64,000 bases of DNA from Lactobacillus amylovorus DSM 20531 (GCF_002706375.1 NZ_CP017706.1:62001-126000), one strand, 5' to 3'; counted from the stretch's first letter, positions 45,044-53,468 are shown. Notes: a model not told the origin generated them from the letters alone. A program made the numbers and translations.

Positions 45044-46635
45044 TTTTCCGCCCCTTCTTTCTTACTCTTTAAGTGAATAATTTGATCAAACTTTGATTGC
45101 AATTCTGGAGTAAAGTTATGTGCGATTAACAATATTGTTTGATCTGTTTTAAGTAGTTTATCGATAATCTTTTCTGTAGCGGTTTGATCAATAGCACTAG
45201 TTGCCTCATCCATTAAAACAAAAGGCTGTTCATGAATTTCGCTTCTGGCTAAAACAACTTTCTGTCTTTGACCACCTGATAGATTTTCTTTCTTTAAATC
45301 TACTTCAGTATCAACACCAGCAGGCATTTTAGCTAAATCAGGCTGCAGCTGAACAGCCTGAGTGACTTCTTTTACTTTACTAGTCAGCTTTTCATTAAAC
45401 ATCACAATATTGTCTTTAATACTTGCAGGAAAAACGATTGGGTCTTGAGGTAAATAACCTACTTTGGCTTCATCTAAAGAAAGAGCTTGTCCGTTTTGAT
45501 CAAAGAAAGTAACCTGACCGGCTTCAGGCTTAAGCTTACCTAACAGAATCTTAAATAAAGTTGATTTACCTGTACCTGAATCACCAATCAGCAGTACTTT
45601 TTGCCCCTTCTTAATTGTAAAGTCAGGGTAAGTAATTTCTTCTCCTTCTTTATACTTAGTTTTTAGTCCTGATACAGCAACACCATAAGCATCTTCTTTT
45701 TTAGAATTAATATTTACTTTCTTTTGACGTAACTCAGTGGTTTGTTCACGCAATGCTTTAGTCGATTTAACTTTGGTGATTGCATTCGTGATATCCCAGA
45801 TAGCTGAAAAGATTGTAAAAGCAAAACTACTTGCAACAGCAAAATCACCGAATGAAATAATATGCATCAAAAACAATACACCGGCTACAACGGACATCCC
45901 TATTTGAGATAAAGCATTACCTAACCCATTGATGATCTCAGAAATTGCTTGATATTTATAGTTTTGCTTATTGGCCTTAACATAATCGCCGCTAGCCTTC
46001 TGCATTTGTCTAGCTAATCTACCATAAGCAGTATAACGACGTAATTCTTGAAGGCCGCCTAGCCAATGTTCAATCGCATTCAGCAATTTACTGTGTTCCT
46101 GATTTACTTTATCCATTGCCATAGAGGTCTTTTTCTCCATTATCTTAGGTAAAGATAAAGTGATAACGGCTAAGATAGCTGTAGTCACAATCAAGATCCA
46201 ATTCATGCTTATCAGCAAGGCGATCGCAATGGTGATGTTTAGTATACCGCTCAAAATAGTAACCCAAGTGGCTGCATAGTTTGTCGTAAGCAACTTCAGA
46301 TTTTCAGTTAATTCATTCTGCATATCAGTTAGCTTGGCATCCCCACTACCGTAGTAATAGTGCATAATATCTTGTCTAATCTGATGCAGATAATCTTGTG
46401 TTTGTCTGGTAAAAACTACAGTTGCAATTGGCAAAAGCAAAGCAGTAATGATTTCTAGACCCCCTTGAATAGCTTGCCAATAAATAAATGTGTTTAGTTT
46501 TCCGGCAGTAATTCCATTTAGAGCATATTTAAGAAAATACTGCGAAAAACTACCAGAAAATGCATATAACACATATAGCACAATGATTAAAATCGAACGC
46601 GGAATATTGCTCTTTAAAAGCTCTTTGATTGTCAT
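45040..46635 (-). CDS. ABC exporter, fused permease and ATPase
   Basis: 531 residues: an ABC transmembrane domain of six helices (about 1-310), then the ATPase with Walker A GDSGTGKST, signature NLSGGQRQKVVLARS and Walker B FVLMDEATSAID. This is a half-transporter of the lipid/peptide/drug exporter type. ATG 46635 has GGAGGAAAAG upstream and is preferred over the start at 46662. Its stop overlaps the start of the second half-transporter by 4 nt (ATGA), so they form a heterodimer operon whose second gene is damaged. The substrate is unknown. Confidence 0.88.
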   Translation of the reverse strand: MTIKELLKSNIPRSILIIVLYVLYAFSGSFSQYFLKYALNGITAGKLNTFIYWQAIQGGLEIITALLLPIATVVFTRQTQDYLHQIRQDIMHYYYGSGDAKLTDMQNELTENLKLLTTNYAATWVTILSGILNITIAIALLISMNWILIVTTAILAVITLSLPKIMEKKTSMAMDKVNQEHSKLLNAIEHWLGGLQELRRYTAYGRLARQMQKASGDYVKANKQNYKYQAISEIINGLGNALSQIGMSVVAGVLFLMHIISFGDFAVASSFAFTIFSAIWDITNAITKVKSTKALREQTTELRQKKVNINSKKEDAYGVAVSGLKTKYKEGEEITYPDFTIKKGQKVLLIGDSGTGKSTLFKILLGKLKPEAGQVTFFDQNGQALSLDEAKVGYLPQDPIVFPASIKDNIVMFNEKLTSKVKEVTQAVQLQPDLAKMPAGVDTEVDLKKENLSGGQRQKVVLARSEIHEQPFVLMDEATSAIDQTATEKIIDKLLKTDQTILLIAHNFTPELQSKFDQIIHLKSKKEGAEK

Positions 46636-46758
46636 AGGCTTTTCCTCCAAGATTCCTTTCAAATTAATTAAATAATTATTTATGTTTTAATAATACCCCC
46701 TGTTTTTAATTTACAACCTATTTTTACTATATGGTCATTTTTTCTAACTAAGATGCAA

Positions 46759-46788
46759 TTGTTTGATACTAAAGCTATGTGCTATAAT
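46759..46788 (+). promoter_or_regulatory. Promoter of the leader/MFS transcript
   Basis: Extended -10 TGCTATAAT (46780-46788) with a weak -35 TTGTTT (46759-46764), 18-nt spacer. The transcript would begin about 46795, giving a ~210-nt leader before the MFS start. Confidence 0.7.
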
Positions 46789-46821
46789 GTGATCAACTTT
46801 TAAACAGGAGATGTATTCTAA

Positions 46822-46941
46822 GTGTTTCTTCATAAAAACTTAGGTTTAAGCTTGCGGTTAAACTACTTCCTTTTAACCGTTAAGCGCTACTTACAGCTCG
46901 ATCCCAAATCTGAAAGTTTGGGGTTTGTTAACTACAATTAA
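46822..46941 (+). CDS. 39-residue leader peptide ORF upstream of the MFS exporter
   Basis: GTG 46822 with AGGAG at 46806-46810 opens a 39-codon frame, VFLHKNLGLSLRLNYFLLTV followed by KRYLQLDPKSESLGFVNYN, stop at 46939-46941. It fills the leader RNA and spans two of its hairpins. No family recognised. Its position between a good promoter and a resistance-type transporter, and the competing structures, suggest a regulatory leader peptide. The alternative ATG at 46811 touches the ribosome site and gives only 10 codons. Confidence 0.5.
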   Translation: MFLHKNLGLSLRLNYFLLTVKRYLQLDPKSESLGFVNYN

Positions 46942-47009
46942 ATAGATAACTTTTCCCTGACTTTCAGAAATACTTGTTTTGTCACAGTATTAAATAAGGA
47001 ACGGGAAAA
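46855..47009 (+). promoter_or_regulatory. Set of competing hairpins covering the MFS start
   Basis: Stem A: CGGTTAAA/TTTAACCG (46855-46862, 46872-46879). Stem B: CCCAAA/TTTGGG (46903-46908, 46917-46922). Stem C: TCTGAAAGT/ACTTTCAGA (46909-46917, 46960-46968), which excludes B. Stem D: TTTTCCC/GGGAAAA (46951-46957, 47003-47009), which ends on the A of the MFS ATG and loops out its ribosome site. The pattern resembles translation attenuation. Confidence 0.55.
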
Positions 47010-48241
47010 TGTTTAAAGATATTAATAAAAACAAGAACCAAGACGTTGACATATTACTGATTGGACGCATAGCTACCAATATTGCAGACTCGTTGTTTTA
47101 CATAACCATTCTGTGGTACTTTAAGACTACTTTTCATTCACCAGTAGCTTTATCTTTAATTTTTATAGCTGATTCGGCTATTGATATGTGTGCATTCTTA
47201 TTTGGGCCGCTGATTGATAGAGTCTATATTAAGAAATTGCTCAAAAGCGTGACAATTGGACAAACTTGTTTAAGTCTAGTTGTTACTTTGCTGTTTTATT
47301 TTGAAGATTGTAACCAGATAGTACTTGTTTTATTACTATTAACGTATGTGTCATCTACTATTGGTTCAACGTTAATTTATCCGGCAGAAGAAAAAATCTT
47401 ACCCTTAATCGTTAACAGGGATAAATTATCTAATGTTAATGGCTTGTTTCAATTGACATATCGAATTTTAGATTTATTTCTTGATGCCCTAGCTACACTA
47501 TTAATTACCTATCTATCTCTAAGTGCAACGATGATTATTAGCGCATTTGTCTTTGCTACCGCTTTCTGCTTTTATACCAAATTGTATTTGCCTAAGGATT
47601 TAATAGTAGCTGAGAAAGATGAGAAATACTTCACTGGTAAATATCTACGTGATTTGCTTAAAGGCTGGCAAGTATTGAAGAATGAAGGCCAAATTCTGCT
47701 TTTAATTATTCCTCTTGCAGTAACAAATTTGTTTTATGGTATTGCCTCTGTGGGGATGCCATATTTTGCCAGTCAATATCTAACTAAATCAGCAATTAGT
47801 TACGGCGGAGTAGAACTCTTTTCTTCTATTGGTGGCTTATTAGGCAGTTTAATTATTAGCAAGATTGGTATATTAAAACAGAAATTAGAACGCATAGTTG
47901 TCATTTGTTTAGGTTTGGCCGGTATTTCTGTAATTTTAGAAACGATGATTGCTAATAGCATCCCTATGCTAATACTTGTTTTCGCACTCAGCAGTACCTT
48001 CTGGATTAGTATCATGAACATAAACTTTGAGGTACTAATCCAAGAAAGTTTTAACCTACACATACTTGTCAGAATTGAAACGATCAATAGCAGCATTATC
48101 AACTGCATGATTCCTATTGATTCATTTTTAGGCGGAATTATCGTGCAGCGAGTTAGCGCAAGCTTCGCTATTTCTTTACAAGGCATTGCAGAAGTTATTA
48201 CAGCAGTGTTTTACTTGCTTGTTTTTAATAAGAAAAGTTAA
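47009..48241 (+). CDS. MFS exporter (macrolide-efflux/enterobactin-exporter-like)
   Basis: 410 residues with about 12 membrane helices. The N-terminal ILLIGRIATNIADSLFYITI, followed by a SPVALSLIF segment, is the pattern of MFS efflux proteins of the MefA/EntS-like group. The short loop FGPLIDRVYIKK matches the MFS motif between helices 2 and 3. The substrate is unknown. ATG 47009 follows AAGGAA. The long structured leader suggests inducible expression, as with some antibiotic-efflux genes. It is divergent from the ABC exporter pair. Confidence 0.85.
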   Translation: MFKDINKNKNQDVDILLIGRIATNIADSLFYITILWYFKTTFHSPVALSLIFIADSAIDMCAFLFGPLIDRVYIKKLLKSVTIGQTCLSLVVTLLFYFEDCNQIVLVLLLLTYVSSTIGSTLIYPAEEKILPLIVNRDKLSNVNGLFQLTYRILDLFLDALATLLITYLSLSATMIISAFVFATAFCFYTKLYLPKDLIVAEKDEKYFTGKYLRDLLKGWQVLKNEGQILLLIIPLAVTNLFYGIASVGMPYFASQYLTKSAISYGGVELFSSIGGLLGSLIISKIGILKQKLERIVVICLGLAGISVILETMIANSIPMLILVFALSSTFWISIMNINFEVLIQESFNLHILVRIETINSSIINCMIPIDSFLGGIIVQRVSASFAISLQGIAEVITAVFYLLVFNKKS

Positions 48242-48245
48242 TTTA

Positions 48246-48291
48246 AAAAGAACAATTACTGTCGTATCAAACAGCAATTGTTCTTTTCTTT
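48246..48291 (+). terminator. Intrinsic terminator of the MFS gene
   Basis: AAAAAGAACAATT pairs with AATTGTTCTTTT, followed by CTTTT. Confidence 0.85.
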
Positions 48292-48501
48292 TATTCCTAT
48301 TTTTGCAGGGATCCGCATCCCTTTTGTATCAAAAATATTTCAATTATTTCTATAACATTACTAGTCTATTAACAATCAATCACGTCTATTGCCAGTTGGT
48401 CTCTACCAATGTAAGCTATAACATATAGAATTTAAACATATTAAGTGAGAGATAAAACATATAGATCATTAACTCTCTCCACCAATCTGGAGGAATTAAT
48501 T

Positions 48502-49653
48502 TTGGTAAAAAAGAAAACAATCATCAAATTAGCATGCGCAACTATGTTGCTTAACTCAGGAATGGCTCTCTTCCCTCATCTGGCTCTTGCTACATCCACT
48601 GTTCAAGCTTCATCAACTTCTGTTGCTGCTAAGGCATTAGGAATTGACGTTGCCAGTTATCAAAGTGCCGACTTAACTGCTCATGCTAAAGCTGGTTCTC
48701 AATTCGCTGTTGTTAAAGTAAGTGAAGGTACTGGCTACCGTAACCCTAAAGGTGCTAGTCAAATCAAGTCAGCAATTGCTAACGACATGATGCCAATGGG
48801 TTACCACTTTGCGACCTTTAGTTCTAATGCATCCCTGGCCAAGAAAGAAGCTCAATACGCAATTTCTTCTGCTAAGGCATTAGGTTTACCTAAGGGCTCA
48901 TACCTTGCTTGTGACTACGAAACTGGTCAAGGGAATATCATTACTAATGGTAAAAGCGTCACTGCTAAAGCGATCCTTGCCTTCATGGATGAAATCAAGG
49001 CCGCTGGTTATCAACCACTTCTTTACGCTAGTTCATCAGTTTTACAAAACAACATTAATACCCCATCTATCGTAAAGAAATATCCTAACTCATTATGGGT
49101 TGCGGCATATGCTATCTCAGGTCGTGTAGATAAGCCTAACTTTAAGTACTTCCCTTCAATGGATGGTGTTGCAATTTGGCAATACACAGACAACTGGAAA
49201 GGCATGTCAACTGATGGTAACGTAGCTATCTTGCCACTATCCATCTCTGGCGCTGCTGTTTCTCAGGCACCAACCAACCCTAACACTAAACATACAGGCA
49301 CTGTAATGTACAAAGCCTACGTTTACAAACAAAACGGAGAACGTACTGGTGATAGTTACAAAGCCTACAGCTCTATCACTTATTATGGTGGTAAAACTAA
49401 GCTCAAGAATGGTAAAAGCGCAATCAGAGTTGGCGAAAACAGATATGTTTTAGCAAGCAACGTTTTAGGTAACTCACGTACCTTTAAGCAAGACGCTGAA
49501 GTTTACCAAGGAGACGGTAGTTTAAACAGTAGCTGGAAGACTTACAAGAAAGGTTCCCCAGTTAAGACATACGGCCCTAAGCATTATATTAACAACGAGG
49601 CTTACTACAGAGTTGGTAAAGATGCATACGTTAAAGCTGAAGTGTTCAAATAA
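48502..49653 (+). CDS. Secreted GH25 lysozyme with C-terminal SLAP (S-layer type) domains
   Basis: 383 residues. A signal peptide (MVKKKTIIKLACATMLLNSG to about TVQA) is followed by a GH25 muramidase domain (about 28-250) with GIDVASYQ and the catalytic DYE in ACDYETGQG, ending near WQYTDN. Two C-terminal SLAP-type repeats follow (VYKQNGERTGDSYKAYSSIT and VYQGDGSLNSSWKTYKKGSP), of the type that binds the wall polymer in acidophilus-group lactobacilli. It is an autolysin or lysin acting on peptidoglycan outside the cell. The start TTG 48502 has GGAGGA 7 nt upstream; the frame from 48445 is a non-start extension. Confidence 0.93.
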   Translation: MVKKKTIIKLACATMLLNSGMALFPHLALATSTVQASSTSVAAKALGIDVASYQSADLTAHAKAGSQFAVVKVSEGTGYRNPKGASQIKSAIANDMMPMGYHFATFSSNASLAKKEAQYAISSAKALGLPKGSYLACDYETGQGNIITNGKSVTAKAILAFMDEIKAAGYQPLLYASSSVLQNNINTPSIVKKYPNSLWVAAYAISGRVDKPNFKYFPSMDGVAIWQYTDNWKGMSTDGNVAILPLSISGAAVSQAPTNPNTKHTGTVMYKAYVYKQNGERTGDSYKAYSSITYYGGKTKLKNGKSAIRVGENRYVLASNVLGNSRTFKQDAEVYQGDGSLNSSWKTYKKGSPVKTYGPKHYINNEAYYRVGKDAYVKAEVFK

Positions 49654-49660
49654 TAAATAC

Positions 49661-49710
49661 GCCAAAAATAAACTAGGAATATAAACCTAGTTTATTTTTG
49701 GCATCTTTTA
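49661..49710 (+). terminator. Strong intrinsic terminator of the lysozyme gene
   Basis: A perfect 17-bp stem, GCCAAAAATAAACTAGG with its reverse complement, then ATCTTTTATT. Confidence 0.9.
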
Positions 49711-49766
49711 TTAATGATAAAATTATAGTATCAAAAGTATTGTGTTTTAGAATTTGGAGAAGAATT

Positions 49767-50375
49767 ATGAAATTAAGGAAAAAGCTAGGTATGCTATTCG
49801 GTATAGGAATATTGGCCTTAACCCTATCTTCCTGCAGCAATATTGCCAACTGGGAATTATCAATGCGTTCAAAGATTGGTGCTCTGCCTTTAACTGTATC
49901 AACCTATGATTCAAATGGACAAAAGATTGATCAGATTAAGGCAAAATCCGTCAATATTCATACCGACAAGAAGATGTCGCAGAAAGACGATAAAGGTAAT
50001 GAGGGCTCTAGCGTGATTGACGTTGATTACGGACATAATAGAATGATTCATGTAGGTTCTACTTTAATCGCATATGAAGGCCTTAAAAACTATCAGGACG
50101 TCTTTAGCAAGCATACTAATATCAATGATCAAAATCATGCTGTACCAATCTTGAATACCATGTATCAAAACTTTAAAAACGATTGGTCTGGCGATTCTAA
50201 GGTTGTCATGATTAGAAGTCAATTAGGGATGCCAGTTGCAGTCTTTGCTGGTAAAAAAGTATCAATTCATAAGAGCGATATGAAGAAATCAACTCAATTT
50301 GTAATTGACGGTCATCGTCTATTCGTTTATCGTGCAGATTACACTGTTTACCCTGTAGCCAGTCTTAAGAAATAA
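49767..50375 (+). CDS. DUF5052-type lipoprotein
   Basis: 202 residues. The lipoprotein signal MKLRKKLGMLFGIGILALTL ends at a lipobox LSSC. The mature part (NIANWELSMRSKIGALPLTV, then STYDSNGQKIDQIKAKS) matches the DUF5052 proteins of lactic acid bacteria as I recall them. It would be tethered to the outer face of the membrane; the function is unknown. ATG 49767 has GGAGAAG upstream, and the frame from 49698 is not the start. Confidence 0.82.
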   Translation: MKLRKKLGMLFGIGILALTLSSCSNIANWELSMRSKIGALPLTVSTYDSNGQKIDQIKAKSVNIHTDKKMSQKDDKGNEGSSVIDVDYGHNRMIHVGSTLIAYEGLKNYQDVFSKHTNINDQNHAVPILNTMYQNFKNDWSGDSKVVMIRSQLGMPVAVFAGKKVSIHKSDMKKSTQFVIDGHRLFVYRADYTVYPVASLKK

Positions 50376-50395
50376 AACTTAACATAATTAATAAT

Positions 50396-50426
50396 ATAAA
50401 AAAAGAGCAAGATATACTTACTCTTT
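50396..50426 (-). terminator. Intrinsic terminator
   Basis: On the minus strand AAAGAGTAAG pairs with CTTGCTCTTT, followed by a long T run. It ends the 152-residue protein gene. Confidence 0.8.
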
Positions 50427-50435
50427 CAACCAATC

Positions 50436-50894
50436 TTATTCATTAACTAAAGTATTAAATGATTCGTTGGTTTCTACAATGTCACCCATTAGTTGGTTAA
50501 CCCAATTATTAAGTTTATCATTATCATAGTTTTCAAGGCCACCTTCAGTATCACCGATATCAGCAATACCATTGTTAAAGTCGACCATTTCTGTAATTAA
50601 CTTTTCTGCAAAAGCTTTAGTTGAACCTGCGAAATTATTTGCAAAGTTGTTAACATCGCCATAAGCATCAGTGATATCGCTAAAAGCTTCAACAGTCTTA
50701 CCAAATGTATCACTCAAATTATTAATATCTTCTTGAGTTGGAACTGTTAATTCTTCGTCCTCATTATTAAGTTGTTCGTCCAAACGCACACCAATATCGT
50801 TTAAAACTAAGTGTCCATCATATAGGCGGTTCAGCAACTTAATACCACTAGGATTTCTTGCTTGAAAGTTTACTTCAATTTCTTCTTCTGCCAT
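50436..50894 (-). CDS. Acidic, probably coiled-coil protein of unknown function
   Basis: About 152 residues, strongly acidic, no signal peptide or membrane segment. It has a helical pattern with many Asn/Asp/Glu and phenylalanines at regular spacing (TFGKTVEAFSDITDAYGDVN, then NFANNFAGSTKAFAEKL). No family recognised. ATG 50894 (MAEEEIEVNF) has AGTGAG 9 nt upstream and is preferred over the ATG at 50903, which touches that site. Confidence 0.7.
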   Translation of the reverse strand: MAEEEIEVNFQARNPSGIKLLNRLYDGHLVLNDIGVRLDEQLNNEDEELTVPTQEDINNLSDTFGKTVEAFSDITDAYGDVNNFANNFAGSTKAFAEKLITEMVDFNNGIADIGDTEGGLENYDNDKLNNWVNQLMGDIVETNESFNTLVNE

Positions 50895-50996
50895 AATTTT
50901 CATCTCACTTATACGTTTTTCTTTATTGTACAATTTTTAAATAAAAATTACCATTTTATGCTTGATCATTATAGATAAACAGCTTAGAATAAGCTA

Positions 50997-51028
50997 TTGA
51001 AGGCTGTATTGTACTATACAACCTTCAA
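50997..51028. repeat. 32-bp near-palindrome
   Basis: TTGAAGGCTGTAT pairs with ATACAACCTTCAA around a 6-nt centre. No T run follows on either strand, so it is not a terminator. Confidence 0.75.
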
Positions 51029-51093
51029 ACTATTGATGGTATTGTGCAATTTGCTAGATGCAACTTGACCATACTATGAATAGTCTATCAATG

Positions 51094-51147
51094 TTTACCA
51101 CAACTGGCATGCTAAGATTGCGTTGCTGGTATCCCAGTTGTGGTAAA
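51094..51147. repeat. 17-bp inverted repeat with 20-nt loop upstream of xerS
   Basis: TTTACCACAACTGGCAT (51094-51110) and ATCCCAGTTGTGGTAAA (51131-51147) are complementary except for one position. It lies in a 395-bp intergenic region that otherwise holds no gene I can support. Confidence 0.8.
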
Positions 51148-51245
51148 ATGATTTTCTGATTTACCTTCTTTATAAATAATACCTTATGATAATTACTACA
51201 GATATTATTATCGGCATTAGGAGTAAACAAGTTGAATTAGTGTTT

Positions 51246-51277
51246 AAAAACACCTATCTGATTAGATAGGTGTTTTT
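51246..51277 (+). terminator. Orphan intrinsic terminator upstream of xerS
   Basis: A perfect 14-bp stem AAAAACACCTATCT/AGATAGGTGTTTTT (4-nt loop) is followed by ATTTTT. No plus-strand gene precedes it, so it probably ends an unannotated RNA from 50.95-51.25 kb or attenuates transcription. Confidence 0.88.
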
Positions 51278-51284
51278 ATTTTTA

Positions 51285-51293
51285 TGATATAAT
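51285..51293 (+). promoter_or_regulatory. Extended -10 promoter element of xerS
   Basis: TGATATAAT (TGn plus TATAAT, 51285-51293), 35 nt before the xerS start. No good -35; it lies just beyond the orphan terminator. Confidence 0.6.
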
Positions 51294-51328
51294 TTTTGAT
51301 GAAACGTTTGTTTGCAAAGGAGTAACTT

Positions 51329-52405
51329 ATGGAAACTGCTAAATATCTTGAACGAATTCAAATTGAATTAGATAAAATGCCAGACTATGTTAAACAGTAC
51401 AATCTTGGCACCAATCATTCATTAACTACTACTTATCAATATTTAACGGAAATTCGTCGCTTCTTAAGTTGGCTGCGTAAAGAAGGTATCTCCAATGCTC
51501 CTGATAATAAACACGTTACAACGGATACATTGGCCTCATTACGGCGCAATGATGTAATGCTTTATATAGATTACTTAGGGCATACTAAAAACAAACAAGG
51601 TCATTTAAATTCCCCAACTACGATTAATCGTTCAATCAACGCATTAAGGTCCCTCTTTAAGTTTTTAACGATTACTGCTGATAACAACAATGGGATGCCC
51701 TATTTTGATCGTAATGTGATGCTTAAAATTAATTCTTTGAATGATACTAAGACACTTAACTATCGTGCCCATGTATTAGCATCGCATATGTACACTGGAA
51801 ATCTAAAATTTGAATTTCTAAAGTTTATCGATCATGATTACGAAAATAAATGCAATAAGCAAGCCAAGCCTGGATTCAAAATGAATAAAGAAAGAGACAT
51901 GGCTATTATTGCTTTAATCTTAGGCACTGGTATACGTGTTTCTGAATGCGCCGGCGTGGATTTACAAGATCTTAATTTAAAAGATGCTGTTTTAGACGTA
52001 ACACGTAAAGGTGGGCAAAAAGATAGTGTGCCTATTGCGGAATGGACCTTAGACTATATCCAAAAATATAAGAATATTAGAATGAAGCGCTATTCTGCTG
52101 ATCAAAAAGAAACAGCTTTTTTCTTAACTAGATGGCACAATCAAACTAGAAGAATCACTACAAATGCCATTGAAAAAATGGTCAATAAATATTCTGCTGC
52201 ATTTGGTCACCCGCTTACGCCACATAAATTACGTCATACTTTAGCTTCAGAGTTATATGAAGTAACCAAAGACCAAGTATTAGTGGCTCAGCAACTGGGG
52301 CAAAAAGGAACTACAGCGACAGACTTATATACACATGTTGATCAAAAAGTGCAAAGAGCTGCGTTAAATAAGATCTCTGATGAAGATTTGAAGCATAAGC
52401 AGTGA
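51329..52405 (+). CDS. xerS: Tyrosine recombinase, XerS-type
   Basis: 358 residues, site-specific recombinase. The N-terminal SAM-like core-binding domain contains LTTTYQYLTEIRRFLSWL followed by RKEGIS, as in XerS of streptococci. Catalytic residues are Arg in LGTGIRVSECAG, Lys in VTRKGGQKDSVP, His and Arg in TPHKLRHTLASELY, and Tyr in TDLYTHVD. The second active-site His (LGHSS in most family members) is Gln here (QLGQKGTTATD). AAAGGAG precedes the ATG. XerS resolves chromosome dimers at difSL in streptococci; I find no clear difSL next to this gene. Confidence 0.88.
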   Translation: METAKYLERIQIELDKMPDYVKQYNLGTNHSLTTTYQYLTEIRRFLSWLRKEGISNAPDNKHVTTDTLASLRRNDVMLYIDYLGHTKNKQGHLNSPTTINRSINALRSLFKFLTITADNNNGMPYFDRNVMLKINSLNDTKTLNYRAHVLASHMYTGNLKFEFLKFIDHDYENKCNKQAKPGFKMNKERDMAIIALILGTGIRVSECAGVDLQDLNLKDAVLDVTRKGGQKDSVPIAEWTLDYIQKYKNIRMKRYSADQKETAFFLTRWHNQTRRITTNAIEKMVNKYSAAFGHPLTPHKLRHTLASELYEVTKDQVLVAQQLGQKGTTATDLYTHVDQKVQRAALNKISDEDLKHKQ

Positions 52406-52442
52406 TAATATATTTATTATTGCAAAATATTAGTATTTAACT

Positions 52443-52472
52443 AAGCAATAGCATTTAAGTTATTGCTTTTGT
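52443..52472 (+). terminator. Intrinsic terminator of xerS
   Basis: AAGCAATA pairs with TATTGCTT around a short loop, followed by TTG. Moderate strength. Confidence 0.55.
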
Positions 52473-52546
52473 AAAAATGTTAATAATAAAATTATTATTA
52501 TAAGTAATGAACCAGCAATTACATTTTTATTATTGCCTATAGATAC

Positions 52547-52583
52547 AAAAAAGGAGTGAAGATTTGTCTCTTCACTCCTTTTG
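52547..52583. terminator. Terminator, A/T runs on both sides
   Basis: AAAAAAGGAGTGAAGA pairs with TCTTCACTCCTTTT. It ends degV on the minus strand and can serve plus-strand transcripts too. Confidence 0.9.
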
Positions 52584-52586
52584 CAT

Positions 52587-53468
52587 TTAATTATTTAAGT
52601 CTAATTTATCAATATCTACCATCCAGGCAATGGCAATTGACTTCTCACCCAAGTGAGTTGCAATTACTGGACTGAACTCTGCTACGTCAACAGGTTTGTC
52701 AGGGAAATTATCAATTATGAATTGTTTAATTTCTTCTGCTTGCTTTAGATCGTTTGAATGGAATACAAACAGACGAAGCTTATCCTTATATGGTAAGTCT
52801 GCTGTTTTCTTTAATGCTAACTTTTCTACCTTAGATACAGCTCGCTTTAAAGATCTAATCTTATCAAAAGCTACAATTTTTCCTTCATCATTAAAGGTCA
52901 ATAAAGGCTTGATTTGAAGCATGGTACCAATAAATGCACTTGCATTGCTCAATCGTCCACCACGACTAAGGTTCTTCAAGTCATCAACCACAAACAATTC
53001 ATCGATTGTTTCTCTAATTTCATCGAGTTTCTTTAGAATAGGTTGTGGTTCCATACCATTCTTGATCATTCTTGCAGCAGCTAATACCAAATAGCCTTGC
53101 AATCTTACAGTCATCTTAGAATCATATGGATACAAGTTATATTCAGGATTATTATGCGCCATGTTAACTAGGTTTTGGTAAAATCCTGAAATTCCGCTTG
53201 ATAATGCAATAGCAATGATTGCTTCATAACCTTCACTGTGCAACTTATTGCATAGTTCAATCATTTCACCCATGCTAGGTTGCGAAGTTTTTGGAAAAGC
53301 AGCACCTTGTCTTTGCATCTCAAAAAGTTGTGCGGAGGTAATATTTACGCCTTCCAAGTATTCCTTATCGCCGACAATTACAGGGATAGGTACTACGGTT
53401 ATATTATTATCGCTAACTTCTTGTTTGGTTAAGACACTAGTACTGTCAGTAACTAATGCAATTTTCAA
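52587..53468 (-). CDS. DegV-family fatty-acid-binding protein
   Basis: 293 residues. DegV/FakB-type proteins bind a fatty acid and present it to the kinase FakA. Visible are the N-terminal ALVTDSTSVLTKQEV, the KTSQPSMGEMIEL lid motif, the fatty-acid site IIAIALSSGISGFYQN, and DDLKNLSRGGRLSNASAFIG, the family signature. TTG 53468 (MKIALVTDS) is the likely start with GGAAGGG upstream; the ATG at 53486 overlaps that site. Confidence 0.92.
   Translation of the reverse strand: MKIALVTDSTSVLTKQEVSDNNITVVPIPVIVGDKEYLEGVNITSAQLFEMQRQGAAFPKTSQPSMGEMIELCNKLHSEGYEAIIAIALSSGISGFYQNLVNMAHNNPEYNLYPYDSKMTVRLQGYLVLAAARMIKNGMEPQPILKKLDEIRETIDELFVVDDLKNLSRGGRLSNASAFIGTMLQIKPLLTFNDEGKIVAFDKIRSLKRAVSKVEKLALKKTADLPYKDKLRLFVFHSNDLKQAEEIKQFIIDNFPDKPVDVAEFSPVIATHLGEKSIAIAWMVDIDKLDLNN

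Noticed and set aside
46795..46945. Known riboswitch (preQ1, SAM-III, Mn, guanidine) upstream of the MFS gene
   Set aside because: None of the conserved core sequences I know is present; the leader ORF and competing stems explain the region better.
51174..51269. Short plus-strand frame MIITTDIIIGIRSK before xerS
   Set aside because: No ribosome site, and it runs into the terminator stem.
50940..51328. difSL site next to xerS
   Set aside because: In streptococci difSL lies beside xerS and has short TTTTC/GAAAA-type arms. No such sequence is visible here; the inverted repeats found have too long a spacer.
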